Shown here: piece after piece, positions 34,132 to 42,720 of the stretch | Position numbering within the stretch: the stretch's first letter is position 1 | How the letters are laid out: every line of letters begins with the position of its first letter | DNA from: CAZZNQ01 sp964655775 | Lineage (GTDB): Bacteria > Planctomycetota > Brocadiia > SM23-32 | Assembly (NCBI GenBank): GCA_964655775.1 | Contig: CAZZNQ010000013.1 | Location: forward strand, 1-61,444 | DNA length: 61,444 nucleotides | Direction of reading: 5' to 3' | The notes under the pieces: generated by a model | The model's database searches: none | What the model was told of the DNA's origin: nothing | The model's input: the letters and a program-made list of their open reading frames with translations, nothing else | Position numbers and translations under genes: made by a program

Positions 34132-34965
34132 ATGGATGCAATCAAGACCGTCCTGCTGGGGGTGCTGCAAGGCGCAACTGAGTTCCTCCCGGTGAGCAGC
34201 TCCGGCCATCTTGTGGCGGCGCAGAGGCTGCTGGGCGTCGATTCGCAGGGAGTCGTGCTGGAAGTTGCCCTCCACTTCGGCACGCTCCTGGCCATCGTCG
34301 TAGTCTTCTGGCCGCAACTTGTCCGGCTCGCCGTCGACAGCGTGCACGGGACCATCGTCTACATCCGCACGCGCGACCTCGGCATCACGGCCCAGGAGCA
34401 CCCCCACTTTCCCATGGCGCTGGCCATCGTCGCGGGCAGTATTCCCACCGGAATCGCCGGCATTCTCCTGGAAGAGCCGCTCGGACGCGTCTTCGACAGC
34501 GTCACGGCGAGCGGCGCGTTCATCATGGTGACTGGCATCCTGCTGCTGCTCTCGCGATATGCGCGCGAGGGAGACAAAGGCCGGGTCACGCCGCTCAAGG
34601 GACTCGTCATCGGCGTCGCGCAGTCGGCGGCACTGCTTCCGGGCATCAGCCGCTCGGGCAGCACCATCGTCGCCGGATACTTCGTCGGGTTGAGACGCGA
34701 TCTGGCGGCACGTTTCTCGTTCCTGCTGGCTGTGCCCGCGATGGTGGGGGCCACGGCGCTGGAGGCACGCCACTTCCTGAGCGGCGATGTCGGGCGCGTG
34801 CCCCCGGCGGGAGTGCTGCTACTGGGCATGCTGGCCAGCGCAGTGGTGGGCACCGTCTGCCTGCTGGCGCTGCTTCGCCTGGTGCAGAGGGGCAAGCTCC
34901 ATTGGTTCGCCGCATACTGTCTTCCGGTCGGCGCGCTGATCGCGCTGGCGGGGGTGCTGGGTTAG
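34132..34965 (+). CDS. uppP: Undecaprenyl-diphosphatase
   Basis: A 277-residue inner-membrane enzyme of the UppP/BacA family that removes a phosphate from undecaprenyl diphosphate to recycle the carrier lipid for peptidoglycan and polysaccharides. The active-site segments are visible: QGATEFLPVSSSGH at 13-26 and PGISRSGSTI from about 170. About eight membrane helices are seen, a normal length for the family. It is followed 4 bp later by a CPBP protease gene and likely cotranscribed with it. Confidence 0.96.
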   Translation: MDAIKTVLLGVLQGATEFLPVSSSGHLVAAQRLLGVDSQGVVLEVALHFGTLLAIVVVFWPQLVRLAVDSVHGTIVYIRTRDLGITAQEHPHFPMALAIVAGSIPTGIAGILLEEPLGRVFDSVTASGAFIMVTGILLLLSRYAREGDKGRVTPLKGLVIGVAQSAALLPGISRSGSTIVAGYFVGLRRDLAARFSFLLAVPAMVGATALEARHFLSGDVGRVPPAGVLLLGMLASAVVGTVCLLALLRLVQRGKLHWFAAYCLPVGALIALAGVLG

Positions 34966-34969
34966 GGCG

Positions 34970-35704
34970 ATGGCCAAGAAGAAGCGACAAGAGGCGAGCC
35001 GAGAGGAAGGCGCATCCTACCTGGCGGAGTCCCGTACGCTCAGCCTCAGCATCGTCAGCATCATCCCCCTGGTCATCCTCTACCACTGCGGCATCGTGCA
35101 GAGCGGCTACGCGGTGCGCAATATGGCGGAAGTCTGGCTGGAAGGCCCGCTACGGATCCTGGGCCTGCACGCCGCCCACGTCGTGAACGTCGCCCTGATC
35201 CTGGCCCTGGTGGCCGTGCTGCTGAGGACGGAGCGTACGCGCGCTCCCATCATCGCCATCGCCTTCCTGATGGTGGCCGAGGGCGCGCTCTACGCCCTCG
35301 CGCTCTTCAAAGGAGGGGAGCGGGTCACCAACCTGATCTGCGACAGCACTCGGAACGTCGTGTTCGCCCTGAACCTGGAAGCCGCGGCCCCGATCTGCCT
35401 GGCCCTTGGGGCCGGCGTCTACGAGGAACTGCTTTTCCGGCTGCTGCTGGTGGGAGGCGGGGCGTGGGCGCTGCGCAAGGTGTTCCTCTGGAACAGGCCG
35501 TGGAGCCTGGGTGTGATGCTCGTCATCTCCAGCCTTCTGTTCTCCGCCGCGCATCATCTGGGCCCGCTGGGCGAGCCGGTTCAGGCGTACAACTTCGTGT
35601 TCCGCGCCGTGTGCGGGCTGATGCTGGGGATGATATACGTGACCAGGGGGCTGGGGGTGGCCGTCTGGACGCACGCGCTCTACAACGCGCTTGTGGTGGT
35701 GTGA
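34970..35704 (+). CDS. CPBP-family intramembrane metalloprotease (CAAX-like)
   Basis: A 244-residue membrane protein with about seven helices. The ABI/CPBP catalytic motifs are present in order: EELLFR (E152-E153), FSAAHH near 191-196, and HALYNAL at the C-terminus. Family members cleave membrane proteins or prenylated substrates, and several bacterial ones act in peptide maturation or immunity; the substrate here is unknown. It starts 4 bp after uppP and converges with the next gene at a 9-bp gap. Confidence 0.88.
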   Translation: MAKKKRQEASREEGASYLAESRTLSLSIVSIIPLVILYHCGIVQSGYAVRNMAEVWLEGPLRILGLHAAHVVNVALILALVAVLLRTERTRAPIIAIAFLMVAEGALYALALFKGGERVTNLICDSTRNVVFALNLEAAAPICLALGAGVYEELLFRLLLVGGGAWALRKVFLWNRPWSLGVMLVISSLLFSAAHHLGPLGEPVQAYNFVFRAVCGLMLGMIYVTRGLGVAVWTHALYNALVVV

Positions 35705-35713
35705 CGGAGCGTC

Positions 35714-37426
35714 CTACTCGGCGGGGGTCGGCTGCGGCGCGGACTCGCGGGCGACCTCGCGGACCTTCTCGCCCCACTGGAAGTCGCCGAGCACGGCCTG
35801 CGCGGTGTTCATGAGGTGATCGCCGATCTTCTCGTAGTTGTAGACGCAGTCCACGAAGGTCAGCCCGCTGTAGAACTCGCAGTCGCCCGCGTGCAGGCGT
35901 CGCAGATGGTTCTCGCGGAACTCCCGCTCCATCATGTTGAGCTTCTCTTCGTTCTCGAACGCCTGACGCGCCGCACCGTCGTCCGAATCGGCCAGGGCGC
36001 GGATGACGGTATCGAACATGCTCTCGACCTCGGCGCGCATCATGCTCAACTCGGACAGCGCCGGTTCCGTGAAGACTTGACTGCCTTCTATCTTGCGCTG
36101 CGCCGCCTCGGCCAGATTCTCGGCATGGTCGCCGATGCGCTCGATGTCATTGACGCTGTGGAGCAGCACGGGTAGCTCGTTGGAGGCGGCCGGACCCATA
36201 TCCCGTTGGCTCACCTCTATCAGGTAGCGGGTTATCTCGTTCTGGAGATTGTCAATGGCGTCTTCTTTCTGCCGGGCAAGCTGGAGTTCCTTCAGGTCGC
36301 CGTTGAAGAACGCCTCGCCGGCGTCGTGTGTGGCCGAAGAGGCCAGTTCAATCATGCGCACGACTTCCCGGCGGGCCTGCTCCAGAGCGATGGGCGGGTT
36401 CTCCAGCAGACGCCTCTCCAGGTACTTCGGCTCCACCTCGACGATGCCCGCCTCGCCGGGCACCAGCCGCCTGACGATGCCCGCCAGCATGCCGGTCAGA
36501 GGCATGAAGATGGCCGTATTGAGGATGTTGAACACGCTGTGGCTCACGGCGATGTGAAGCATCACGGTGGATTGCGCCAGATCCCCCGGCACTATTGCCT
36601 CGATCAGCCGACTGTAGTAGCCCGTCGCCACCACCGGCATGAGAATGATCACACCCAGCAGGTTGAACACCATGTGCGCCCGGGCCGCCCGTTTCGCGTT
36701 AATGTTGGTGCCGATGGACGCGATCTGGGCCGTGATGGTAGTCCCCACGTTGTCGCCGAAGACGATGGGCACCGCGGCCTCGAAGGGGAGTGCGCCGCTG
36801 AGGGCCAGCATCTGGGCAATGGCGATGGTGGCGCTGGAGGACTGCACCAGCATGGTCATCAGCGTCCCGATCAGCAGGCCCAGAAGCGGATTGGTGGCCA
36901 GGCGACCCATGAGCTGGCGCGCCTGGTCGCTTTCCCCCAGCGGGCCGAAGGCGTCCTTCATCAGGGAAAGCCCGAAGAAGAGCAGACCGAACCCGAGCAG
37001 CACGCTGCCCCAGTGCTTGCCGGAGCGCTTGCCCTGAAGCGTGAGGAGGAACCCGATGCCGATGGCGGGCAGCGCGTAGTTGGTGATCTTGAGCAGACCG
37101 ATTCCGGAGACCAGCCAGGCCGTCAGCGTGGTGCCGATGTTGGCCCCCATGATGACGCCTATCGCCTGGGTCAACTGCATCAGGCCGGCGTTCACGAAGC
37201 CCACCACCATGACCGTAGTGGCGCTGGAGCTCTGCACGAGACACGTTACCCCTGCGCCGACCAGAACGGAGACAACTACGTTTCGGGTCATAGCGCGCAG
37301 AATGGCTCGCATACGGCTCCCGGCCACCCGGCGCAGCCCCTCACTCATAACGCGCATTCCGAACATGAACAGACCGAGTCCGCCCACGATCAAGAACACT
37401 ATGTCCAGAGCGTTTTCCGGGTGCAT
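35714..37426 (-). CDS. Na/Pi-cotransporter family protein with PhoU domain
   Basis: About 570 residues from ATG 37426 (an upstream in-frame start at 37465 would add 13 residues). Two inverted NptA-type repeats each carry the phosphate/sodium signature QSSSAT (CLVQSSSATTV and MLVQSSSATIA), with GANIGTT and GDNVGTT loops. Residues about 345-560 form a PhoU-like four-helix domain. The related YjbB exports phosphate; direction here cannot be told. It is the only gene behind a near-perfect promoter at 37499. Confidence 0.92.
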   Translation of the reverse strand: MHPENALDIVFLIVGGLGLFMFGMRVMSEGLRRVAGSRMRAILRAMTRNVVVSVLVGAGVTCLVQSSSATTVMVVGFVNAGLMQLTQAIGVIMGANIGTTLTAWLVSGIGLLKITNYALPAIGIGFLLTLQGKRSGKHWGSVLLGFGLLFFGLSLMKDAFGPLGESDQARQLMGRLATNPLLGLLIGTLMTMLVQSSSATIAIAQMLALSGALPFEAAVPIVFGDNVGTTITAQIASIGTNINAKRAARAHMVFNLLGVIILMPVVATGYYSRLIEAIVPGDLAQSTVMLHIAVSHSVFNILNTAIFMPLTGMLAGIVRRLVPGEAGIVEVEPKYLERRLLENPPIALEQARREVVRMIELASSATHDAGEAFFNGDLKELQLARQKEDAIDNLQNEITRYLIEVSQRDMGPAASNELPVLLHSVNDIERIGDHAENLAEAAQRKIEGSQVFTEPALSELSMMRAEVESMFDTVIRALADSDDGAARQAFENEEKLNMMEREFRENHLRRLHAGDCEFYSGLTFVDCVYNYEKIGDHLMNTAQAVLGDFQWGEKVREVARESAPQPTPAE

Positions 37427-37498
37427 GCTGTGAGCTTTCGGATGCGGGAACGAGAAGCCGGACACCTTCGGAACCGAAGGCCAGCAGGACGCCTTAAC

Positions 37499-37526
37499 AT
37501 TATACTAACATTCCGGAAATGGTCAA
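37499..37526 (-). promoter_or_regulatory. Near-consensus sigma-70 promoter of the Na/Pi gene
   Basis: On the minus strand: TTGACC (37526-37521), a 16-bp spacer, TATAAT (37504-37499). Predicted leader of about 65 nt. Confidence 0.85.
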
Positions 37527-37598
37527 AAGAAGGCGCGTGCCCAACCGGATGGGGCGGCACGCGCCTCGTTTCGCCTCGGTATTGTCTGCGTCTCGGGC

Positions 37599-38747
37599 CT
37601 ACTTGCCGAACTGCGGATCGGTCTCGGGTACGGTCTGGTCCCACTCGTCCTTGAACTTGGAACCGGCACGCAGATCGTCGATCAGGCGCCCGAACTCACC
37701 GCGGTCGATCGGCAGGTCCACCGGGCTCCCCTTGTGGGAAGAGAGCGTGATGGCGTTGGCCAGTTCCAGCGACCGGCAGCCCTCCCCGCCAGGGGCGATA
37801 AGCGGCTCTCCGTGCAGGATGGCCCGGACGAAGTTCCGCAGCACGACCTTGTGACCGGTCTCGCACTCCTCCAGTTCCAGAGGCACCTCCTCCACCTTCG
37901 GGAACCCCCACATCTCGGTGTTCGTGCGATTGAACTCGGCGACGCCGGGCTCGAACTTCCAGTAGCGCAGGTTCGCGTCCTCCAGGCGCAGCTTGCCTTT
38001 GTCGCCGACGATCTCCAACGTGCGCCCGCCGCGCTCGCAGGTCGAGCAGTAGAAGTAGCCGACGGCGCCGTTCTCGTATTCGAGCATCGCCGATGCCTGA
38101 TCCTCCACCTCGATGTCGTGCAGAACGGTCTCGCAGCGGCCGTGCACCCGCTCGGGCAGGCCCGCCAGCAGCGTGAAGACGTCCATAATGTGCGGCGCCT
38201 GGTTCATCATCACGCCGCCGCCTTCGCCGCCCCAGGTTGCGCGCCAGGTGCCGGACCGGTAGTAGGCTTCCGAACGGAACTCAGGGGACACCAGCAGTGT
38301 GCGCCGAAGCTCGCCGATCTGACCGGACTCGACCAGCCCGCGGGCCTTGCGTACCGCCGGCGTCGTGCGCATCTGGAACATGACGGCAAAGACCTTGCCG
38401 CTCTTCTCCGCCGCCTCGGCCATCTCCTCGGCCTTGCCGATCCGCACGGCGATGGGCTTCTCGCTGAGCACGTGGAGGCCGGCCTCGAATGCCCGCACCG
38501 CGATGGGCGGATGGAAGTAATGCACGGTCGCGATCACTACGGCGTCCACCAGACCGGAATCGATCAGTTCCTCGGCGTCGCTGAAGTAGGGCACGCTGTG
38601 CTGCTCGCCCACCAGTTTGGCCTGCTGCGGATTGACGTCCGCCACAGCCGCCAGTTCCACCTCCTCAATCTCTCCGCACGTCTTGGCGTGCCCGGTTCCC
38701 ATACTGCCGACGCCGATAATGCCCAAACGAACCTTCTCAGGACTCAT
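37599..38747 (-). CDS. Gfo/Idh/MocA family oxidoreductase
   Basis: 382 residues from ATG 38747 with AAGGAG upstream. The N-terminal Rossmann fold begins LGIIGVGSMGTGHAKTC (GxGxxG); the EKPIA motif with its catalytic-region Lys is near residue 98. GGGVMMNQAPHIMDVFTLL is the His-containing substrate segment. The C-terminal alpha/beta domain follows. The family oxidises sugars, inositols and similar polyols with NAD(P). Substrate is unknown. It has its own promoter and a palindrome at the predicted transcription start. Confidence 0.92.
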   Translation of the reverse strand: MSPEKVRLGIIGVGSMGTGHAKTCGEIEEVELAAVADVNPQQAKLVGEQHSVPYFSDAEELIDSGLVDAVVIATVHYFHPPIAVRAFEAGLHVLSEKPIAVRIGKAEEMAEAAEKSGKVFAVMFQMRTTPAVRKARGLVESGQIGELRRTLLVSPEFRSEAYYRSGTWRATWGGEGGGVMMNQAPHIMDVFTLLAGLPERVHGRCETVLHDIEVEDQASAMLEYENGAVGYFYCSTCERGGRTLEIVGDKGKLRLEDANLRYWKFEPGVAEFNRTNTEMWGFPKVEEVPLELEECETGHKVVLRNFVRAILHGEPLIAPGGEGCRSLELANAITLSSHKGSPVDLPIDRGEFGRLIDDLRAGSKFKDEWDQTVPETDPQFGK

Positions 38748-38786
38748 GCTCTCTCCTTGCGCGGTGCCTCCAGGGGGATTAGCCAC

Positions 38787-38804
38787 AACGGCCATGCGGC
38801 CGTT
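38787..38804. promoter_or_regulatory. 18-bp palindrome at the transcription start of the Gfo/Idh/MocA gene
   Basis: AACGGCC-ATGC-GGCCGTT, a perfect 7-bp inverted repeat at the predicted +1 region of the promoter at 38806. The location suits a repressor operator, by inference. Confidence 0.45.
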
Positions 38805-38805
38805 C

Positions 38806-38834
38806 TTTGTAACCCCGGACCTCGCCCATTGCAA
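38806..38834 (-). promoter_or_regulatory. Sigma-70 promoter of the Gfo/Idh/MocA gene
   Basis: On the minus strand: TTGCAA (38834-38829), a 17-bp spacer, TACAAA (38811-38806). Confidence 0.65.
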
Positions 38835-38866
38835 ACGAAAGGAGTCCAAGGTGACGTTGGAAGGCG

Positions 38867-38895
38867 TTGACAGCCAGACTCGCTTGCCCTACGAT
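38867..38895 (+). promoter_or_regulatory. Sigma-70 promoter of the metallo-hydrolase gene
   Basis: TTGACA (38867-38872), a 17-bp spacer, TACGAT (38890-38895). Divergent from the promoter at 38806, with 32 bp between the two -35 boxes. The leader would be about 95 nt. Confidence 0.75.
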
Positions 38896-38996
38896 GCTCC
38901 GGAGGGCGCGGGTACGGAATCGGCATCAGGGTCGTCCGGGCCGCGCCGGGGGACGTTGCGAGTGAGATGGAACCCGTTTTGCGAAAGGGGATGGAA

Positions 38997-40019
38997 ATGT
39001 CCCGACTGCAGATTGACATGCTTCCCGTGGGGGACTCGGACGCGCTGCTGATGGAGGTTCAGCTTGACGGACGGCCCGAGGTCTACCTGATCGACGGCGG
39101 GCGCAACTGGGAGGACGGAGAACGCATCCTGCTGCAGCTCAGGACCTACTACGGCGGCAAGATCGATCACCTGATACTCTCCCACGTGGACGCCCATCAC
39201 GCCGCCGGCCTGCTTCACGTGGTGGAGAACCTGCCCGAGGGCGCAATCGGGCAGGCGTGGGTTCACGACATGACGAACCACGGGGTGAACGTCGAAGCCG
39301 CAGTTCGGCTGGCCGCGCAGCTTACCGAGGAAGCGCAGTCCGCCTCGGTGCGCACGGTCGCCGAGCACCAGGCGGGCTCCGTGCGGTCGGTGCAGCGGCT
39401 CCTCGAGGTTCTCAAAGAACGCAACATCCCGGTGCGCGAAGCCTTCGCCGACGGGCAGAACCGCATCGGCGCGTTGGACGTGCTGGGGCCCACGCAGGAC
39501 TTCTTCGCCCGGGCGGTCGAGTTCTACGGCGACGTGCGCATGCTGAGGGCGATGGTGGAGGAAGGCGTGGTCTTCAAGAGGCGCAAGGCGTCCAGCATGC
39601 GTCCGCGCGACCCCGACGAATCGCTCGAGCAGGCCGGCGACGATCCGGAGAGCATCAGGCAGGCATCGCTGATTTTGCGCCTCGATTACGAAGGCGACGG
39701 CTACCTGTTCACCGGCGATGCCGGCCGCGAAGCGTTTGCCGCCGTGGGCGACAAGGCCCCGATGGCCGACCTGCACCTGTTGAAGGTGCCGAACCACGGC
39801 GACAAGCACAACCTGAGTCCCGACCTCCTGGACTTCTTCAAGCCCGCCATCGCATACATTTCGGCCAGCGGCATCTCCATTCAGCCGCACCCCGATCTGG
39901 TGGCGGCGCTGGAGAACCGTGGAACCGTCGTCTACACGACGGCCCGCAGCGGCAACGTCTGGCACCGGCGAGGCGACGTGCCGCCCAGGTCCGGCTTCGA
40001 GACGAAGACGCCCCGCTGA
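38997..40019 (+). CDS. ComEC-like metallo-beta-lactamase-fold protein
   Basis: About 340 residues from ATG 38997, with GGGGA 6 nt upstream; no signal peptide or membrane helix. LPVGDSDALLMEV, VYLIDGG, LILSHVDAHHAAGL, YLFTGDAG and KVPNHGDKHN follow the order of the C-terminal domain of ComEC. The metal motif SHVDAHH has His where ComEC-type proteins have Asp (SHxDxDH), and the middle (about 100-215) is a long helical insert. Cytoplasmic hydrolase of unknown substrate; activity is uncertain given the altered motif. Confidence 0.82.
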   Translation: MSRLQIDMLPVGDSDALLMEVQLDGRPEVYLIDGGRNWEDGERILLQLRTYYGGKIDHLILSHVDAHHAAGLLHVVENLPEGAIGQAWVHDMTNHGVNVEAAVRLAAQLTEEAQSASVRTVAEHQAGSVRSVQRLLEVLKERNIPVREAFADGQNRIGALDVLGPTQDFFARAVEFYGDVRMLRAMVEEGVVFKRRKASSMRPRDPDESLEQAGDDPESIRQASLILRLDYEGDGYLFTGDAGREAFAAVGDKAPMADLHLLKVPNHGDKHNLSPDLLDFFKPAIAYISASGISIQPHPDLVAALENRGTVVYTTARSGNVWHRRGDVPPRSGFETKTPR

Positions 40020-40035
40020 AAGCGGGTGGAGGCGT

Positions 40036-41337
40036 TCAGACCACGCGCCCGCGGCGTTCGTCGGGCAGCTCGTTCGGATAGCCGATCGCTTCCCCGCAGG
40101 CCTCCCCCGCCAACCCGATGCGGTCCCCCGCGTCCGGACTGAGGAATACGTACAGCTTCCACAGGTCGCGGTGCTGTCGCTTCAGCACCTGGATCTCGTC
40201 GCTGTTCAGGGCGGAGAGCCGGGTCAGGCCGTCCGTGCCGGTCACGGCCACGTCCGCCTCCTTGAGTGCCATGCCGGCCGGGGCGCAGTAGACGGCGACC
40301 TGGTGTTCGGGCACGCCGAGGGCGTCGGCGATGCGCGTCTCCACGCGGTCCCGCGCACCCTCAACGTTCAAGTGATAGTCCTGCACCAGTCTCTTCTGGG
40401 CCTCCTCCCCCACCTTGCGGGAGAGCATGTAGCACCGCTTGAACAGCCGCCGCCTCTCGAACGCGTCCAGCAACTCCAGCAGCGGCGCGTCGTCCGAGTA
40501 GCGCTCGCGCAGGTGCCAGACCAGCGATCCGTCCGTCAGCCGACAGAGAGTGGTTTCGTCGAGCCCACAGGCCATGGCCCGCTCTATCGCCTTGGAGATC
40601 ATGACTCCGGCGGCGATCTTCGCGTGGTGATAGTAGACACGCTCGCTGAGCACGTACCGGATACGCAGAAGGTTGGTGACCTCACTCAGGGCGTCGCGCC
40701 GAAAGAAGCCGCCCTGCATCAGGTCCAGCGCCAGTTCCCCGCCGACGATGCGAAAGTAGTGGAACACGCGGTCGTCGAACTCGTAGCTGAGGCCGCAGAA
40801 GTAGTTGTCGCGCTTGAGGTAGTCCAGCAGATCGGCGCAGACGGTCCCGCTCACGATCTGGCGCAGGTGCCGCCGATCCGGATCCATCGAGGCGTCCGGA
40901 TCCAGGATACCGAGAGCCAGCCGACCCGCCTCCGTTGAGCGCAGCGCCTCCCCCAGCTCGGTGTCGCTTAGGAGTAGTTCGAAGCGGGTTTGACTGCGGT
41001 CGTGGCGGCTGAGCAACCGTCGCTCGTCCTCGAAGGTGTGACCGAACGGGATGTGGGTCACGTCGTGCACAAGCGAGGCAAGGCAGACGGCTTCGCGGTG
41101 AAGGGGCGGGACGGCGTCGCTCTCCTCCAGGCGGTCGAGGATGCGGCGGGCCATCCAGGCGGTGCCCAGGCCGTGCTCGAAGCGCGTGTGGTTGGCGCTG
41201 GGATAGACGAGGTAGGCGGCGCCGAGTTGACGTATGCCGCGCAGCCGCTGCATCTGGGGGGTGTCCACGAGCCGGACTTCGGCCGCAGAGAGTTCCACGT
41301 CCTTGTGAACGGCGTCCCGCAGCTTACGGCCGTTCAT
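40036..41337 (-). CDS. HD-domain phosphohydrolase (COG1078, SAMHD1-like)
   Basis: About 433 residues; ATG 41337 is preferred because AGGGAG sits 6 nt before it, with ATG 41343 two codons earlier. The HD motifs are clear: TRFEHGLGTAWMA (His), LVHDVTHIPFGHTFEDE (His-Asp) and later LLDYLKRDNYFCG (Asp). QRLRGIRQLGAAYLVYPSANH is the typical dNTPase-like entry. The family includes dGTPases and other nucleotide hydrolases. Its start overlaps the scpB end, so it ends the long rnf-scpB operon. Confidence 0.88.
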   Translation of the reverse strand: MNGRKLRDAVHKDVELSAAEVRLVDTPQMQRLRGIRQLGAAYLVYPSANHTRFEHGLGTAWMARRILDRLEESDAVPPLHREAVCLASLVHDVTHIPFGHTFEDERRLLSRHDRSQTRFELLLSDTELGEALRSTEAGRLALGILDPDASMDPDRRHLRQIVSGTVCADLLDYLKRDNYFCGLSYEFDDRVFHYFRIVGGELALDLMQGGFFRRDALSEVTNLLRIRYVLSERVYYHHAKIAAGVMISKAIERAMACGLDETTLCRLTDGSLVWHLRERYSDDAPLLELLDAFERRRLFKRCYMLSRKVGEEAQKRLVQDYHLNVEGARDRVETRIADALGVPEHQVAVYCAPAGMALKEADVAVTGTDGLTRLSALNSDEIQVLKRQHRDLWKLYVFLSPDAGDRIGLAGEACGEAIGYPNELPDERRGRVV

Positions 41338-41944
41338 CCCCATCTCCCTGCTCTTCCTGCTCGGGAGTTTCGTCCTCAGCCGGTTCCGGCGGCGTGAAGT
41401 CCCGACGTTTCGGCAGTTCCCTCAGCGATTTCAGCCCGAACACCTCCAGGAATTGCCGCGTGGTCCCGTAGAGCAGCGCCCTGCCCAGATCATCGCTTCT
41501 GCCGGCGATCTTCAGCAACCGCTTGTCGACCAGCGAACGAAGGATGTGGCCCGCGCCCACGCCGCGTATGTCCTCGACCTCGGCACGTGTGATGGGCTGC
41601 CGGTAGGCGACGATGGCAAGCGTCTCCAGAGCCGCTTTGCTCAGCGTGTCCTGCTGCCGGCGGCTGTGCAGCCTCCGTATCCAGGAATCGAACTCCGGAC
41701 GCGTGAGTATCTGGAAGCCGCCGCCCACTTCCTCGACGGTGAACGCCCTGCCCTGGGCGTCGTATTCGTCCTTGAGTTCGCCGACCACCCGGCGCACGGC
41801 ATGCCCGTCTTCGGCGTCCGTCAACTCCGCCAACCTGCTTGCACTGAGCGGATGGTCGGCGCTGAACAGAATCGCCTCCGCCAGGGCCTTCAGATCCGGG
41901 CGATCGCCTGCGGGGCGGTTGTTTTCGGTCTGTTCTGCAGTCAC
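41324..41944 (-). CDS. scpB: Segregation and condensation protein B
   Basis: A 206-residue condensin accessory protein with two winged-helix domains (about 16-90 and 95-165). LKALAEAILFSADHPLSASRLAEL, LSKAALETLAIVAYRQPITRAEVEDIRGVG and LLYGTTRQFLEVFGLKSLRELP are diagnostic. Acidic C-terminal tail. The GTG start forms a GTGA overlap with the rnfG stop. scpA is not in the window. Confidence 0.95.
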   Translation of the reverse strand: MTAEQTENNRPAGDRPDLKALAEAILFSADHPLSASRLAELTDAEDGHAVRRVVGELKDEYDAQGRAFTVEEVGGGFQILTRPEFDSWIRRLHSRRQQDTLSKAALETLAIVAYRQPITRAEVEDIRGVGAGHILRSLVDKRLLKIAGRSDDLGRALLYGTTRQFLEVFGLKSLRELPKRRDFTPPEPAEDETPEQEEQGDGDERP

Positions 41945-42720
41945 TGTCCGTAGACTTCCCGGGTGCGGTCGATGATCCGCTGCACGGCATCGCGAGCGGC
42001 TTCGGTGGTCGCGCGGCTGGTGATGGTGGCGCCGGTCAACGGCACGATCTTGTCGGTGTCCGGATCCTTGTCGACCACCAGGTCTTCCAACGTCTTTCCG
42101 CTGAACTGCTCCTGGAACCAGGGCCGCGGTTTCTCGGTGGCGGGTGGTTCGCTGGCCGCTTTCAGGGTGGTGCCGGTCTCGCCGTCGCCCGCCGAACGGG
42201 TGGGATTGCTGTTGTGGGGCTGTCTGTCGGAATCGTCGCCGTCTGCGCCGAACAGCTTCGCCCAGATGGAGGCGTCCTGCTCGACGGCCTTGATGTTCTC
42301 GCCGAGGCCGGGCGTCTCCTGGCTGGCGACCACCTTCAGCCTGTGGATGCGTGGATTGTCTCCGGCGGGCGCACCGGCGGAGGCGGCCTCCACCGACACC
42401 AGCACCTGCACCACGCTCTGGTAGCCCTGGGCGGTGCCCATGCCGGCGAAGAGAACCGGCGATACCTCGTCGTTCACGTAGACCTTGTCCTCGGCGGCAG
42501 TCTCGTCGGAGTATTCGCCGACGACGCCGTATTCCCGTGCGGATCCCAGCACGTCTGCCAGCGAATCCTGGAAGATACCGGCCGACTTAGCCTCGATGTC
42601 GTCGCGCATGGCCCAGTAGAGCAGGCCCACGCCCGCCCCGCTGGCTAGGCAGATCCCGGCAAGCACCAGGATCCCGACCATCGACACCTTTCCGGCGTTC
42701 ATAACGGGTTTGCGATTCAT
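41941..42720 (-). CDS. rnfG: Electron transport complex subunit RnfG
   Basis: A 259-residue inner-membrane protein with one N-terminal helix (12-37) and a periplasmic FMN-binding domain. The flavin attachment motif LTGATITSRA is near 228-237, with a Thr to carry covalent FMN. TPGLGENIKAV is the usual second motif. A low-complexity insert of about 40 residues (159-200) separates it from WFQEQFSGK. The start ATG overlaps the rnfD stop (ATGA). Confidence 0.95.
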   Translation of the reverse strand: MNRKPVMNAGKVSMVGILVLAGICLASGAGVGLLYWAMRDDIEAKSAGIFQDSLADVLGSAREYGVVGEYSDETAAEDKVYVNDEVSPVLFAGMGTAQGYQSVVQVLVSVEAASAGAPAGDNPRIHRLKVVASQETPGLGENIKAVEQDASIWAKLFGADGDDSDRQPHNSNPTRSAGDGETGTTLKAASEPPATEKPRPWFQEQFSGKTLEDLVVDKDPDTDKIVPLTGATITSRATTEAARDAVQRIIDRTREVYGQ

